Positions 43,509 through 54,600 of a DNA stretch of 64,000 nt are shown one piece after another (the stretch's first letter is position 1; every line of letters starts with the position of its first letter). Source of the DNA: Verrucomicrobiota bacterium (lineage in GTDB: Bacteria; Verrucomicrobiota; Verrucomicrobiia; Limisphaerales; UBA1319); the NCBI GenBank assembly GCA_022711435.1, contig JAKLFB010000005.1, positions 124,001-188,000 on the forward strand, given 5' to 3'. The position numbers and the translations under genes are program-made. The notes under the pieces were generated by a model. That model did not search any database and was not told where the DNA came from. It saw only the letters and a program-made list of their open reading frames with translations.

Positions 43509-46199
43509 TCAAGCCCTTGGCTGCTCCTCCGGGCCGCGGCTGACGCCGACGTAGCTCATCAGCCCCAGATCGCGCGCGAGCTGATCGCCCGCAATCTCAC
43601 CCCGCAGCAGCCGCCGGTACTGGGCAAGCGTTCGGCGGACCACGTCGGGCGGCTCGCCGACAAACTCCACGCGGAACACCCGGGCGCCGAGGGCGGCCAG
43701 GCGGCACGCCCACTCCGCACCGGTCTGCGCGACGCCGTTGAACACCGTGTTGCGGCACCCCGCATCCGCCCGCACCGGGTGCTCGATCCCGACGCGGTCG
43801 CGGAGCCGGACCTCGTGCTTTTCGCACAGCCGTCCGCAGGTCTGATGATCGGCGCCCGCGGACATGAACGCGCAAAACACGCAGTGGTCCATGTGGAACA
43901 TCGGCATGTGCTGGTGGATGGTGATCTCGAACCATGCCGGCGGAGCCGCGCGCAGCAAATCCTCGAGCTGCGAACCGTTCAGATCGTAGGCGGCGGCCAC
44001 CCGCTCGAGCCCGCAGCGCCGGATGAAGTGCTCGGCGCTCGACGGGTTGGCGACGTTGAGCGAGAAATCGCCCCGCCGGCGCATGCCTGCGAAACCGGCG
44101 AGCTGATCGTAATTGCGCACCAGCACGCCATCGGCTCCGGCGTCCCTGATCGGGCGCAGCATCCCCTCCTCGTCCGGCTTGGTGATCCGAGGCGGGACCA
44201 GCCAGATCTCGATGGGGCGGCCCCGGGCGTCCGCGGCGGCCCGCGCTTGACGAACCGCTCGCGCGAACTGCCGGAGATCGTCAAGCTCGCAATACACCGT
44301 TGCGGCCCCCGACTCGATGGAGGCCTCGAGCTGCGGCATCGTCCGGACCAGCGGAACGATCTCGGGCTCGCCCGCGGCCGGGTCCGAGCCCGCCGAGGAA
44401 CCGGGCTCGGACATGGAAAGCCCTGAACCGCAGAACGCCTCCTTTGCCTGTCCTCTCCCCTGCGATGCGCGGGGGAGAGGACGGCTGAGGGCCGAGGGAT
44501 CGTTCGCGGGGAGATCGACCGGGGCGGCTCTCAGGGTCCATCGAGGGGTGGCTCTCCGCTGTTCCAGAAGGCGGCTGACCATCTCGCGTCGGAGCCGGTT
44601 GAGCTCGCTGACAGGCAGGATCACGCGGCCTTCGAGCCGGTTGGACAGCCGGCGCAACCGGAACGGCGTCCCGCCCAGGCGCCCCAGATGGGCGGCCAGC
44701 CGCTGCTCATCCAGGGGATGCTGGTCAGCCGGCGTCAGCGGGAGCGCCGAGGGCGTCTCCACGACCGGCCGGGCCCCGTCCCTGGCACGCAGCAGAAGCG
44801 GCTCGCCCGCGGCTCCTTCGACCTCGATGTCGAGCGGCCGTGTGAACCGGGGCGCCTCATGCTGAAAGGTCCGCTGCAGATGCCGTTCGAGCTCGGGATC
44901 GCTGGTCTTCCAGAGGCGATCGCCGGCCTGGACCCTGCGCAGGTCCAGATCGCCCCTGCCGAACGCCAGCCAGGCGTCCTGGCCGCGCATGTTCACCTCA
45001 TACACCCGGCCGCCTTCCTCGGGCTGGTCCGGCCTCCCGCCGTCGAACACCACGCCGTCCCCGGGCTTCAGCGGGCCTAGAAGACGCACGGCGACCCGCC
45101 CGCCTCGCACCTGTATCACCTCACCGAGATACACGCCCCGCTTCTTGCCAAAACGCCCGTGGACCAGCTCGCGGTGGTTGACGCCGCGGAGCCAGCCCGT
45201 GTGCAGCCCGCGCGAAAAGGCCATCTCGATCGCATACCGATCGCTCGACGACACAGTCCATTCGGGCACGGACGCCCGAGACGGATCGGCATCGAGAGCC
45301 GAGGACGGCTCGCGAGCGAGCGACGCCATCAGCCGGTCGATTGCCTGGCGGTAGACCCGGGTGATGTTGGCGACATACTCGGCAGATTTCAGGCGTCCCT
45401 CGATCTTCAGGGTTTGGGCCCCGGCCCGGATCAGATCGGGCAGCAGCTCGAGCCCGGCCAGATCCTGCGGGCTTAAGAGGTAGCGGCGATCGCCCAAGTC
45501 CACCCGCTGGCCATCCCGAACCAGCTCGTAGGGCAGGCGGCATGCCTGGGCGCACACGCCGCGGTTGGCAGATCGGCCGCCCAGGGACTCGCTCGTCAGG
45601 CACTGGCCGGAATAGGCCACGCAGAGCGCCCCGTGCACGAACACCTCGAGCGCCGGCCGCCGATCCGCCGCCCCGGGCAATGCGGCCGCGCGGATTCGAG
45701 CGATCTCCGCGATCGAACATTCCCGAGCCAGAGCCACCATCGAGCAGCCCAGCTGGCGCGCGAACTCCACACCCGCCGCGCTGGAAATCGTCATCTGCGT
45801 CGACGCATGGATCGGAAAATCCGGCGAGATGCTTCGGATCAGACGGCAGATGCCGACGTCCTGGACGATGGCGGCGTCGGCGCCGGCGGCGACGATCGCC
45901 CGCAGCTCCCGCTCGGCCTGGGCCCATTCGTCCGTAAACACCAGGATGTTGAAGGTGAGATAGCCTTTGACGCCTCGCTCGTGCAGCCACGCCATGAGCC
46001 GCGGCAGATCCTCGAGGGTGAAGTTGTCCGCCCGCATCCGCGCGTTGAACCGCTCGAGCCCGAAATAGATCGCGTCGGCGCCGTTCTCGACCGCGGCCCG
46101 AGCGCACGCCCAATCGCCCGCCGGGGACAGGAGCTCGGGCCCGCCCCCGCCCGGATCGAGCTTGCCTGGAACCGCATCAGCCATCGTCGCGCCTGTCAT
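43509..46199 (-). CDS. Peptidase U32 family protein (RlhA/YhbU-like) with DUF3656
   Basis: This 896-residue protein belongs to the collagenase-like U32 family, members of which act in tRNA and rRNA hydroxylation (RlhA, TrhP). The N-terminal barrel starts PELLSPAGDWACARAAVENGAD and has the family signature 'EVFVHGALCVAYSGQCLTSE' then 'SANRGVCAQACRLPYEL'. A DUF3656-type middle part follows, then a second half-barrel with 'MFHMDHCVFCAF' and 'TCGRLCEKHEVRLRDR', which supplies further Cys residues. Length fits the long RlhA-like form. Whether it modifies 23S rRNA here is inferred from family. Confidence 0.88.
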   Translation of the reverse strand: MTGATMADAVPGKLDPGGGGPELLSPAGDWACARAAVENGADAIYFGLERFNARMRADNFTLEDLPRLMAWLHERGVKGYLTFNILVFTDEWAQAERELRAIVAAGADAAIVQDVGICRLIRSISPDFPIHASTQMTISSAAGVEFARQLGCSMVALARECSIAEIARIRAAALPGAADRRPALEVFVHGALCVAYSGQCLTSESLGGRSANRGVCAQACRLPYELVRDGQRVDLGDRRYLLSPQDLAGLELLPDLIRAGAQTLKIEGRLKSAEYVANITRVYRQAIDRLMASLAREPSSALDADPSRASVPEWTVSSSDRYAIEMAFSRGLHTGWLRGVNHRELVHGRFGKKRGVYLGEVIQVRGGRVAVRLLGPLKPGDGVVFDGGRPDQPEEGGRVYEVNMRGQDAWLAFGRGDLDLRRVQAGDRLWKTSDPELERHLQRTFQHEAPRFTRPLDIEVEGAAGEPLLLRARDGARPVVETPSALPLTPADQHPLDEQRLAAHLGRLGGTPFRLRRLSNRLEGRVILPVSELNRLRREMVSRLLEQRRATPRWTLRAAPVDLPANDPSALSRPLPRASQGRGQAKEAFCGSGLSMSEPGSSAGSDPAAGEPEIVPLVRTMPQLEASIESGAATVYCELDDLRQFARAVRQARAAADARGRPIEIWLVPPRITKPDEEGMLRPIRDAGADGVLVRNYDQLAGFAGMRRRGDFSLNVANPSSAEHFIRRCGLERVAAAYDLNGSQLEDLLRAAPPAWFEITIHQHMPMFHMDHCVFCAFMSAGADHQTCGRLCEKHEVRLRDRVGIEHPVRADAGCRNTVFNGVAQTGAEWACRLAALGARVFRVEFVGEPPDVVRRTLAQYRRLLRGEIAGDQLARDLGLMSYVGVSRGPEEQPRA

Positions 46200-46316
46200 G
46201 GCCGCCGAACTGAATCGGCGTTAATACCCCGGAACCGTCTCGGTTGCTTTCCTGCGCCCGGCCGTGCCGGCCGAGCCAGGGCGTCGTCCTGCTGGGACGA
46301 AAGGCAGGAGCGGCTC

Positions 46317-47466
46317 CTATTCCTCGCCCTCGTCGTCGCGGGTGCCGGCCATGCGTTTGGCCGGGCACCCGGCGCGCAGCCAGCCGTGCACGAATGGATC
46401 CAGCTCGCCGTCGAGGACGGCCTGGATATTGCTGGTCTGGACGCCGGTCCGGAGGTCCTTGACCATGCGATAGGGCTGGAGCACGTAGCTTCGGATCTGG
46501 TTGCCCCACGAGATGCTGCCCTTCTCGCCATAGAACTTCTCCATCTCCTGGCGCTGTTCGTCCTCGCGCAGCGCGTTGAGCTTGGCCAGGAGGATCCGCA
46601 ATGCAGTGGCCCGGTTCTGATGCTGCGAACGCTGGCTCTGGCACGCCACCACCAGCCCCGTCGGGATGTGCTTGATCCGGACCGCCGTCTCCACCTTGTT
46701 CACGTTCTGGCCGCCTTTGCCTCCCGACCGGAACGTATCCATCTCCAGCTCTGAAGGCGGCAGCTGGATCTCCTCGCCGGCGCTCAGCTCGGCGATCGCG
46801 TCCACGCTCGCAAAGCTCGTGTGCCGCCGCTTGTTGGAGTCGAACGGCGAGATCCGCACCAGCCGATGGACGCCACGCTCGGCCTTGGCATACCCGTAGG
46901 CGAACTCGCCCGCCAGCAGCAGCGTGGCGCTCTTGATCCCGGCCACCTCCCCCGCCAGCGCATCCGTCACCTCGACCTGCCAGCCGCGCGACTCAGCCCA
47001 GCGCTGATACATCCGCAGCAGCATGTTCGCCCAGTCGCACGATTCCGTTCCCCCGGCACCGGCATTGATGCTGAGGATGCAGTTGTTGGCATCGTGGGGC
47101 CCATTTAGGAACACCTTCAGCTCGAGCGCATCGAGCTCGCCCGCGAACCGGTCAATCTCCGCCTCGAGCTCCGGCCTCAGTCCCTCCTGCGCCGCCTCGC
47201 CCTCGGCTCGAGCCAGATCGAGCAGGGCGCGGAGATCCTCGTTCTGATGCTCGGCTTTGAGGAGCGGATCGATCTTGCGCCGAAGGCTGGTGGATTCGTC
47301 GATGATCTTCTGCGCCTGGTCGCGCTGGGCCCAGAAGCTCTCCCCGGCCATCAGGGCCTCCAGCTCGCCCAGACGCTTCTGCACGGTTGCGACGTCAAAG
47401 AAACCTCCGCAAATGCGCCAGCTTGTCCGAAACCTCATTCACCCGCGCCAATATGTCGTCCAGCAT
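46317..47466 (-). CDS. prfB: Peptide chain release factor 2, with programmed +1 frameshift
   Basis: RF2 ends translation at UGA and UAA. The gene starts at 47466 with a 23-codon frame (MLDDILARVNEVSDKLAHLRRFL) that meets an in-frame TGA at 47395-47397 inside CTTTGAC; a +1 shift joins it to the main frame (DVATVQKRLGELEA...). The main part has the GGQ motif in SGGKGGQNVNK, the stop-codon-recognising SPF in RISPFDSNKRRH and the NAGAGGTES box. A start inside the main frame would lose the normal N-terminus. RF2 controls its own level by this shift. Full length about 370 residues, normal for the family. Confidence 0.95.
47394..47408 (-). promoter_or_regulatory. prfB frameshift site with internal Shine-Dalgarno
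   Basis: On the - strand the sequence is GGAGG-TTT-CTT-TGA-C, with the SD-like GGAGG three bases before CTT, the same spacing as in Escherichia coli prfB. Slow decoding of UGA when RF2 is scarce promotes the +1 shift. Confidence 0.93.
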
Positions 47467-47772
47467 AATTCAGCCGATCTCGTTTGTGCGCAGCGCCACC
47501 CCTCTCGCCGCGCCAGGGCACGCCGCCTGCGCGATTCTGCAGGCTCCCCTGCCCCGGCACTACGGACTTATGACTTCCTGCGCCCTGTCGATGGGCCATC
47601 CGCCCATCGGCAGAAGGGCACAATAGGCCCCCAACGCGCCCCTTGCCCAGCGGAAATTCGGAAGTAATTTTTGCACAGACCCTAAGAAGATCAACATTCC
47701 CGCGTCATTCTGCGGGCAAAATCCGCAGCTTGCAGCTGGATGCCTCCTCGCGAGCCCTGCCCGATGAGGTTC
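47467..47772. other. Intergenic region, no gene seen
   Basis: There is no coding frame with support. It holds copy 2 of the dispersed repeat (47711-47750) and ordinary GC-rich spacer. The promoter for prfB is expected here, but I could not place it with confidence. Confidence 0.5.
47711..47750 (+). repeat. Dispersed intergenic repeat, copy 2
   Basis: Matches 114-155: 'tgcgggcaaaatccg' followed by CAGCTTGCAGCTGGATGCCT and 'cctcg'. Confidence 0.55.
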
Positions 47773-48528
47773 TCACGGTGTCGCAGGCTGCGCGAACAAG
47801 TACCACACCACGTAGGTTGTCGGCGGGGTCTGTGAATCCGTGGACGCCGAGTGGACCAGCAGCATCGCCCGCGGCTGGCCCAGGGCGAGCGTTTCCGTAT
47901 GGTCCAGCGACATCTTGCGCGTCGCGACGGCCTTGCGGCCCGGCGCAATTTCGACATGGCTCGGCGCTAAAGCGGACAGCTCGATCGCCAGCGTGACGTC
48001 CGGGCCTCTGCGCTCGGCGTCGCGCGGTGGGGGTTGGGCGGTCAGCCGGATGACGATCCCCACATCCTGGTATTGAATCGAGTTGATCGCAGGCCCGGGA
48101 CCGGTGATCCGCGTGCTGATCACCACCGGCTCGCTCGAGCCGAGGTGGATCGACTCGGAATACACGTTGACGGGCTGGTCGAAGCTGTAAAGGACCCGGG
48201 TTGGGCCCTGGCCGGAAAGGGCCAGCTGCAGATCCTGGGCTGACTGCACGCGCTTCGAGCGGGTCAGGTTCTCGATCTGCGGCAGCCGGTCCGCGCCCGC
48301 CTCGACCTCGAGAATCGCCGCCTGGAACCGGGCCGTCAGGACATCGGCGGGACGGCTGGTCAGCGCGCCCCCGAAAGGCCGCGGAGCCGGGGCGGGCCGA
48401 ACGATCGGCCGAGCCGGCGGCGGCGGGACCGGAATCGGTTCCACCTCCTGCGCAACGCCGTGGCAACCGATGAAAAAGAGAGCCGCCAACGCCAGCGGCC
48501 GCCGACTGGATGGTTTCTTCGTATCCAT
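47773..48528 (-). CDS. Secreted Pro-rich hypothetical protein
   Basis: The 251-residue product has a signal peptide (PLALAALFFIGCHGVAQ) that contains Cys in 'FIGCHG', so it could be a lipoprotein, though the lipobox is weak. A proline-rich linker (VEPIPVPPPPARPIVRPAPAPRP, residues about 29-51) precedes a beta-rich domain with 'VLYSFDQPVNVYSESIHLGSSEPVVIS', reminiscent of secretin N-domains or pilus accessory proteins. I do not assign a function. It is flanked by prfB and the topoisomerase gene with spacers on both sides, so it is probably a single-gene unit. Confidence 0.68.
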   Translation of the reverse strand: MDTKKPSSRRPLALAALFFIGCHGVAQEVEPIPVPPPPARPIVRPAPAPRPFGGALTSRPADVLTARFQAAILEVEAGADRLPQIENLTRSKRVQSAQDLQLALSGQGPTRVLYSFDQPVNVYSESIHLGSSEPVVISTRITGPGPAINSIQYQDVGIVIRLTAQPPPRDAERRGPDVTLAIELSALAPSHVEIAPGRKAVATRKMSLDHTETLALGQPRAMLLVHSASTDSQTPPTTYVVWYLFAQPATP

Positions 48529-48645
48529 AGATGAGATGCGATCAATATAGCCCAGCTCGACCTCGAGTCGAATCGGATTTGAGGATCCGGGCCCCCGGGG
48601 CTGCTCGAAAGGCGCACCGGGGCCGCCGCGCTCGTCGAGCTTGGC

Positions 48646-50790
48646 TCAGGCCAGCGACAGCCGCGACACGGGCGCATCGGGATCCCAGCTGCGCGGAGGC
48701 TGGCTATGGACGGAGGCGACGTCCTTGATCGAGATCTGTTTGCCCCGGGCTTTGACGCCCTTGACCGCCACCTCGGCCGGGCGGCAGGTCTGCTGGTGGA
48801 TCCGCTGGTACGGGGCGGGCTTATATTTGATGTAGAGCTGCTCCGGCGTGTCGGGCGCGAAGAACAGCACCTTCGATTTGGGCGGCGCGCAGTGGTAGAT
48901 CTTGTGCAGGATGGCGCCGCCAATCGTGAACCGCTTCAGCCAGGCCGCGTCCCGATCCGCGTAGGCCATCGTCATCACACGGTCCCGATCGGGCGGGCCG
49001 CACCAGACAAGATCCGACCCCACAAAAAGCCTCTCCGGAAGATCGATCACCTGGTAATGGCCGTCCCGAAACACGAGCAGCAGCTTGTCGAAGGCCGAGC
49101 AGTCCAGGCGGAACTCGTCCCCGCCGACCTTGTGGCCCAGATAGCCCTTGTCGCGATCGTAGGCGACTTTGAAGGACTTGAACGCCGCCTCGCGGGCCTC
49201 GACCTCGTCGTAGCGGCTGGATTTCGTCCGGCGGGGATACTCCGGACCGTAGCGCTCGATCAGCTCCTCCAGATGCCGGATCGCATAGCGGGTCAGCGAC
49301 TTCAGATTCCGCCGGACCTCCCCCAGCTCTTTCTCCAGGGCCTCCATCTCCTCCCGATGACGGTCCAGATCGAACTGCGAGATCCGCCGGATCCGGATCG
49401 CCAGGAGCGGCTCGATCTCCGCGTCGGCCAGCGGGCGCCGCAGCTTCGCGCGCAGCGGCCGGAAACCGGCATGGACGGCCGCGAAGATCGCCTCGAGCGT
49501 CTTGCACGACTCGATGCGCTGGTAGATCCGGCGCTCGATGAAGATCCGGACCAGGGAGAGAAAATGGAGCTGGTCTTCGAGCTGGCGCTGGCGAAGCTCG
49601 AGCTCGCTCTTCAGCCGCCGCACCAGCTGCTCGGTATTCTCGCGCAGCACCTCGGAGACCGACATCTCGACCGGACGCCCGCCGCGGATCACGATGATCC
49701 GGCTGGCGATGGTCGTCTCGCAATCGGTGAAGGCGTAGAGCGCATCGATCAGCTGCTCCGCGCTCGCGCCCGGGGGAGCCTTGATCTCGATCTCGACCGC
49801 TTCGGAGGTGTAATCCTGGATGCTCTTGACCTTGAGCTTGCCTTTGCGGACGGCCTCCTCGATGGATGCCAGCAGGGCTTCGGTGGTCGTCGTGGGCGGG
49901 ATCTCGGTGATGAGGACGGTCTGGTCGTCCTTGGCCTTGATCCGGGCGCGCACCTTGATGCTGCCGCGGCCGTCGGCATATTCCCGGGCGTCCATGAGTC
50001 CGCCGGAGGGGAAATCGGGCAGGACCTTGAACGGCTGGCCGCCGAGGATGGCGATCTGGGCCTGGAGAAGCTCGGGGAAATTGTGGGGCAGGATCCGGGC
50101 GGCCAGCCCGACCGCAATCCCCTCGGCCCCCAGCATCAGCAGCAGCGGCAGCTTGCAGGGCAGCGTCACCGGCTCCTGGCCGCGCCCGTCGTAGGTCGGC
50201 GCCTTCTCGGTGAGATGGTCGTGGAAGAGCTCGCGCCGGGCCAGATCCGTCAGCCTGCACTCGATGTAGCGCGGAGCCGCCGCTTCATCCCCCGTATGCA
50301 GGTTCCCAAAGTTGCCCTGGCCTTCGATCAGATAACGCTTGTTCACCAGGCCCACCAGCGCATCCCCGATCGAGGCATCCCCGTGCGGATGGTATTGCAT
50401 GCAGTGGCCCACCACGTTGGCCACCTTGATGAACTTCCCGTCGTCCATCTGCCGCAGCGACCACAAGATGCGCCGCTGCACCGGCTTGAGCCCGTCGTCC
50501 AGATGCGGGATCGCCCGGTCCCGAATCACATACGATGCGTAATCCAGGAAGCTCCGATCCACCCGCCGATGCAAAGGCAACTCGATCTTCTGAGGATCGA
50601 ACGGCCGATGGACCGCGACCGGATGGCCCGGGACGGCCTCGGCCACGACCTCCCCCCCGCTCGTTGGATCCTGGGGCGGATCCCCGGCCGATCCGCCATC
50701 GACCGGCGGCTTCGGGCCGGCATCCGGGACATCATCGCCCCCCGGCCCACGGCCCCCCGCCGGCTTCTTCCCTGCCTTGCCCCTGCTCAT
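48646..50790 (-). CDS. Type IIA topoisomerase subunit A (ParC/GyrA family)
   Basis: This DNA-cleaving subunit (714 residues) has the winged-helix catalytic core: 'SYVIRDRAIPHLDDGLKPVQRRIL', 'HPHGDASIGDALV' and active-site Tyr175 in EAAAPRYIECRLT (the usual residue before Arg is Met, here Pro). The C-terminal domain is short and no GyrA box (QRRGGRG) is visible, so a topoisomerase IV-like role is favoured. The ~60-residue Gly/Pro-rich N-terminal extension is unusual. The partner subunit B gene is not in the window. The ATG at 50790 lies one base after the upstream gene's stop. Confidence 0.85.
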   Translation of the reverse strand: MSRGKAGKKPAGGRGPGGDDVPDAGPKPPVDGGSAGDPPQDPTSGGEVVAEAVPGHPVAVHRPFDPQKIELPLHRRVDRSFLDYASYVIRDRAIPHLDDGLKPVQRRILWSLRQMDDGKFIKVANVVGHCMQYHPHGDASIGDALVGLVNKRYLIEGQGNFGNLHTGDEAAAPRYIECRLTDLARRELFHDHLTEKAPTYDGRGQEPVTLPCKLPLLLMLGAEGIAVGLAARILPHNFPELLQAQIAILGGQPFKVLPDFPSGGLMDAREYADGRGSIKVRARIKAKDDQTVLITEIPPTTTTEALLASIEEAVRKGKLKVKSIQDYTSEAVEIEIKAPPGASAEQLIDALYAFTDCETTIASRIIVIRGGRPVEMSVSEVLRENTEQLVRRLKSELELRQRQLEDQLHFLSLVRIFIERRIYQRIESCKTLEAIFAAVHAGFRPLRAKLRRPLADAEIEPLLAIRIRRISQFDLDRHREEMEALEKELGEVRRNLKSLTRYAIRHLEELIERYGPEYPRRTKSSRYDEVEAREAAFKSFKVAYDRDKGYLGHKVGGDEFRLDCSAFDKLLLVFRDGHYQVIDLPERLFVGSDLVWCGPPDRDRVMTMAYADRDAAWLKRFTIGGAILHKIYHCAPPKSKVLFFAPDTPEQLYIKYKPAPYQRIHQQTCRPAEVAVKGVKARGKQISIKDVASVHSQPPRSWDPDAPVSRLSLA

Positions 50791-50791
50791 G

Positions 50792-51388
50792 TCACGCGGA
50801 CGGAAAATGCCGGCGCACGATCGAATCGACCTCCTCGAGCCACCGCTGCCGCTGCGCGGGCGTGCTGACAATGACCGGGCTGAAGTTTCGGCGAACGACG
50901 GTGGGCACGCCGCACAGGCCGAACACGACCTTGCGCCACAGGATCTCGAGAGGATCGCCAAAGAACTCCTCCTCCTTCTCCTGGGGCGTGTTGGCGGTGT
51001 TGAACACGACGCCCACCCGCGCCTTCAGAAGCCCCTCCGATCGGCCTCCGCCCTCGCCGTCCGAGACAAACCGGTAGGCGCGCCCGGCGCGCAACACCCG
51101 GTCGGTCCAACCCCGCAGAATCGCCGGCGGCTGGCTCCACCAGTTGGGATGCACGATGACGATGCCGTCCGCAGCGCCGATCTCCTGGCAGTGCGCCTCG
51201 ATCTCAGCCGGAAGCGCCGGATCCCGGTCCAGCTCCCGCAGCGGCAGGACCGGATCGAACTGCTCGGCACACAGATCGTGGAAATGAACCGCGTGCCCCA
51301 GCACCTCGAGGGCCCGGCGCGCCGCCCCGGCAATCGCGTGGTTGAAGCTGGCCGGATTGGGATGGCCTAATATGATCGATACGTTCAT
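50792..51388 (-). CDS. Flavodoxin-fold NAD(P)H oxidoreductase (quinone reductase/KefF-like)
   Basis: The 198-residue protein has the Flavodoxin_2 layout: MNVSIILGHPNPASFNHAI, the FMN loop 'VIVHPNWWSQPPAILRGWTDRVLRAGRAYRF', and 'NTANTPQEKEEEFFGDPLEILW'. It is a likely FMN/FAD-dependent quinone or nitro-compound reductase. The start at 51388 is set by the conserved N-terminus. It forms a two-gene unit with the topoisomerase subunit downstream (1 bp gap), an odd pairing without obvious functional link. Confidence 0.88.
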   Translation of the reverse strand: MNVSIILGHPNPASFNHAIAGAARRALEVLGHAVHFHDLCAEQFDPVLPLRELDRDPALPAEIEAHCQEIGAADGIVIVHPNWWSQPPAILRGWTDRVLRAGRAYRFVSDGEGGGRSEGLLKARVGVVFNTANTPQEKEEEFFGDPLEILWRKVVFGLCGVPTVVRRNFSPVIVSTPAQRQRWLEEVDSIVRRHFPSA

Positions 51389-51615
51389 GAGTCCGTGATG
51401 GGCCAGTGCGGGCCGATGGCATGACCGGCGCCCGCCTGGCGGCGGACATAGTAGCGGCAGGCAGGCCCGGCGCAAGGCCGGAAATCGCTGCGCCGCCAGT
51501 CCGGGGATGGCAGGCGAGTGGAGGTGTTGTCTGCTCGATTCAATAGATGCAGCAACGGCCGAAGAGCCCTGTCCTGCACCCTGCACCCCGTCCGTCGATG
51601 CCCCTGCCGATCGCC

Positions 51616-51644
51616 TTGATTGTCCTTCGGATTGGCGTTATGAT
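51616..51644 (+). promoter_or_regulatory. Likely promoter of the metalloprotease-like gene
   Basis: TTGATT (51616-51621) and TATGAT (51639-51644) with a 17 nt spacer lie ~40 nt before the ATG at 51683. This is the best promoter match in the 294 bp divergent gap. Confidence 0.5.
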
Positions 51645-51682
51645 AAGGCGTTCGCCGAACGCACCGCCAAGACCGCACATTT

Positions 51683-54600
51683 ATGTTTTCTATGGCTCGA
51701 TCGATTCCACGCTCCCTGCTCCTGGCTGGATGTTTGGGAGGCGTCCCCGCCGACGCTGCGACGGCGCCGACTTGGATCCGGTTCGACCATCTCCCCGATG
51801 GCACCCAAGTCAGCAGCCAGTTTGCCGAGCAGGGCGTCAGGTTCATCAACGATTATGTGCCCGGGCAAGGGTACCGGGCGTGCCCGCAGATTGCGGCCTA
51901 TCCGCAGGCACGATCCTCGCCGAATGTGCTGGTGAACACCGCCTTTGATCCCGAGGTGTCTTCGAGCTCGGGCGTGCCGCTCGTGATTCAGTTTGCGCAG
52001 CCGGTCTCCGGGGTGGGCGTGCAGCTCGGCTGTGTCGGCGACTGCGGCTCGGTCACGGGGGCCACCGTGCGGCTGCACGGCCCCTCCGGCGTCGTGACGC
52101 AGCGCGTCGTCCTGCCCAACCCGCAGTTCCTCACCGCCGTGCAACTGCTCGATCCCGGGGGCTGCGCGCGGGTGCTGACAATCGACTACGGCCAGAGCCC
52201 GGCGCCCGAGGCGATCGACGATCTGGCCTTCCAGTTCTCGGGCGCCGCCTGCCAGAACTTCGGCGCGCAAGTGCACATCACCTCGCACACGAACAACCAG
52301 TTCGTCAACAGCAGCGCGATCCTCCTGCGCGGCGTGGCGACCAACTCCTCCGGCCTCGTCAGCCACGTCACAGCCAACGGCGCGCCGGCTCAGCTAACCC
52401 CTCGCTCAGCCGCCGGCGACGGCAATGTCTATTATGAATGGAACTGCAGGCTCACTCTGCAGCCGGGCGCCAACCCGGTGGCCGCGGTGGCCTGGGACGG
52501 CAGCCAGACCATTGGCTCCCAAGCCCTGCTGCTGCACTACGGCGCGCCGGCCACGGTCGCCCTCACACAGTTCCACCTCACCCAGCGCGGGATCATGCAG
52601 AACAGCGCCTGCGACGCCGACAGCCCGCTGGTGGCCGGCAAATTCACCATCGTGCGGATCCAGCTCGACGTGCGCACCGCCCTGGGCGAGCCCAGCTACG
52701 TGGACGCCGTCGAGCTGTCGTTGTATCGGCGGATCGAGGGCGCAGACCATCTGGTGGACACGGTTTGGGGGACCCTCCACAGCCCGTATGTCAGCTCGTT
52801 CCAATCGCCGTCCCAAATGGCGGGCATTCATTTCTGGATCCGGGGCGACCAAGTGGACGCCGCCGGCGACTACGCGCTCCGGTTCCAGCCTTGCCTGGGC
52901 CTGGATCCGATCGGCCCGCCGCTCGCCCCACCGTGCGCCAGCCCGGTGTTCTCCTTCGAAGAGACCCGCCCGATCCGGCTCTACATCCTGGGCGCCGAGG
53001 CGCCGGTGTTCTCGCCGCTGCTCGGCGAGCAGCATGTGCAGGACGCCTTCGCCCAGCTGTCGACCGTCGTGCGCGCCTACCCCATCCGCGACGGCTGGTG
53101 CGAGTATTGGGATCCGCGGAACATGGGCCTGAAGGTGACGTTCGGCGGGCCGCTGCTCTTCTGCGACGGCACTGCAGCCATGACCAGCGGCAGCAGCTAT
53201 TGCCAGGGCACCGGCTACGAGTGGACCTTCAAGGACACGCATCCCAGCGGCATCTGGCGGGCCGACCATGCGCAAGTGGTCGATCTGTCCCGCCCCACCT
53301 GCCAGACCAACGGGCTCATCGGCGGCCGCCTGGCCAGCACGAACCTGTTCAATCTGCCGCCGGCCGGATCGTTTGGCGTGTTCCGCGGGGGGGCGCATCC
53401 CGGCGATGAGCGCAAGTATTTCGTCCCTTTTGACGACAATCACAACGGCCAGATCGACGCCGATGACCTCGCGCATTACATCGGCGAATATTGGAACGGC
53501 ACCCAGTGGTCCACGGACCTGGCCGGCTACCTCCCCGGCCAGACCTTCCGCCAGTTCCAGGATCAGAACAGCGACAACTGCTTCGTCGACGGCGAGGGCG
53601 AATCGCCCGTGGTGCGGCTCTGGCGCCACGCCAACACCATGCTCTTCGGCCCCTTGGAGGACGCGCGCAAGCGGTTCAATGACTTTGCATTCGCGGGCGA
53701 CGCTGCGGCCTATGGTTCGCTCTGGTTCCCGGATCGGTTCCACCCGCAGAACGGCGAGTTTTTCATGTATGGGCCGGGCGGCTCCGACGGTGGCGTGCTC
53801 TCCTGGGCCCGCGTGCGCCACGACCAGACCATGGCCCACGAGCTGGGCCACAACATCGCCGGTCTGAAGGATCTCTATTGGCCATGGATACCCCAGAGCG
53901 ACCGCGACGTGCCGGCCTGGCAAGCCTACGTGTTCTACCGCCAGGTGAATGCGGCCGGCCTCACCGATATCATGGACGCCTCCACCAATCCCGACGACCA
54001 CTTCTTCAAATCCGTCAACTATCTGGCCGTTTTCAACAAGCTCCGCTCCGGCAGCAGCGCCAAATCGGCGGCAGGCCAGGCGGGCCTCGGCCAGATCGGG
54101 TTCCGCGTCTGGGGCTTGTTGCAGGGCGATACCCTCCTCTCGGTGGCCAGCGACACGGCCTGGACGGACGATTTCTCCGAGCCGGATCCCGAAAGCGCCT
54201 GGTTCCTGCGCCTGCGCGACGAGCGAGCTGCCCTTCTCGAACACCGCTTCCCCGTCCGCGCGCTGCACCAGGAATCGCGCCAGCCGCTCGATGCCTCGGA
54301 CATGCTGGCGTTCGACGCCGTGGTGCCGCTCGATCCGCGCGCCGTCTGGGTCGAGCTCTGGCGCGGGCGCCGGCTCCTCTGGCAGTTGCAGCGCTCGGCC
54401 AACGCTCCCCAAGTCCAGGTGCTCGCCCCCAACGGCGGCGAGTCGTTCGGCTCCGACGAGCCGATGCTCATCCGCTGGTCCGCCGGCGACGCGGACGGCG
54501 ACCGCCTGCGTTTCAGCGTCAGCAATTCGCCGGGCGGCGGCCGCTGGATGGTCCTGGCCACAGGCCTGCGCGGCGAAGCCCTGCAATGGAACACCGACCG

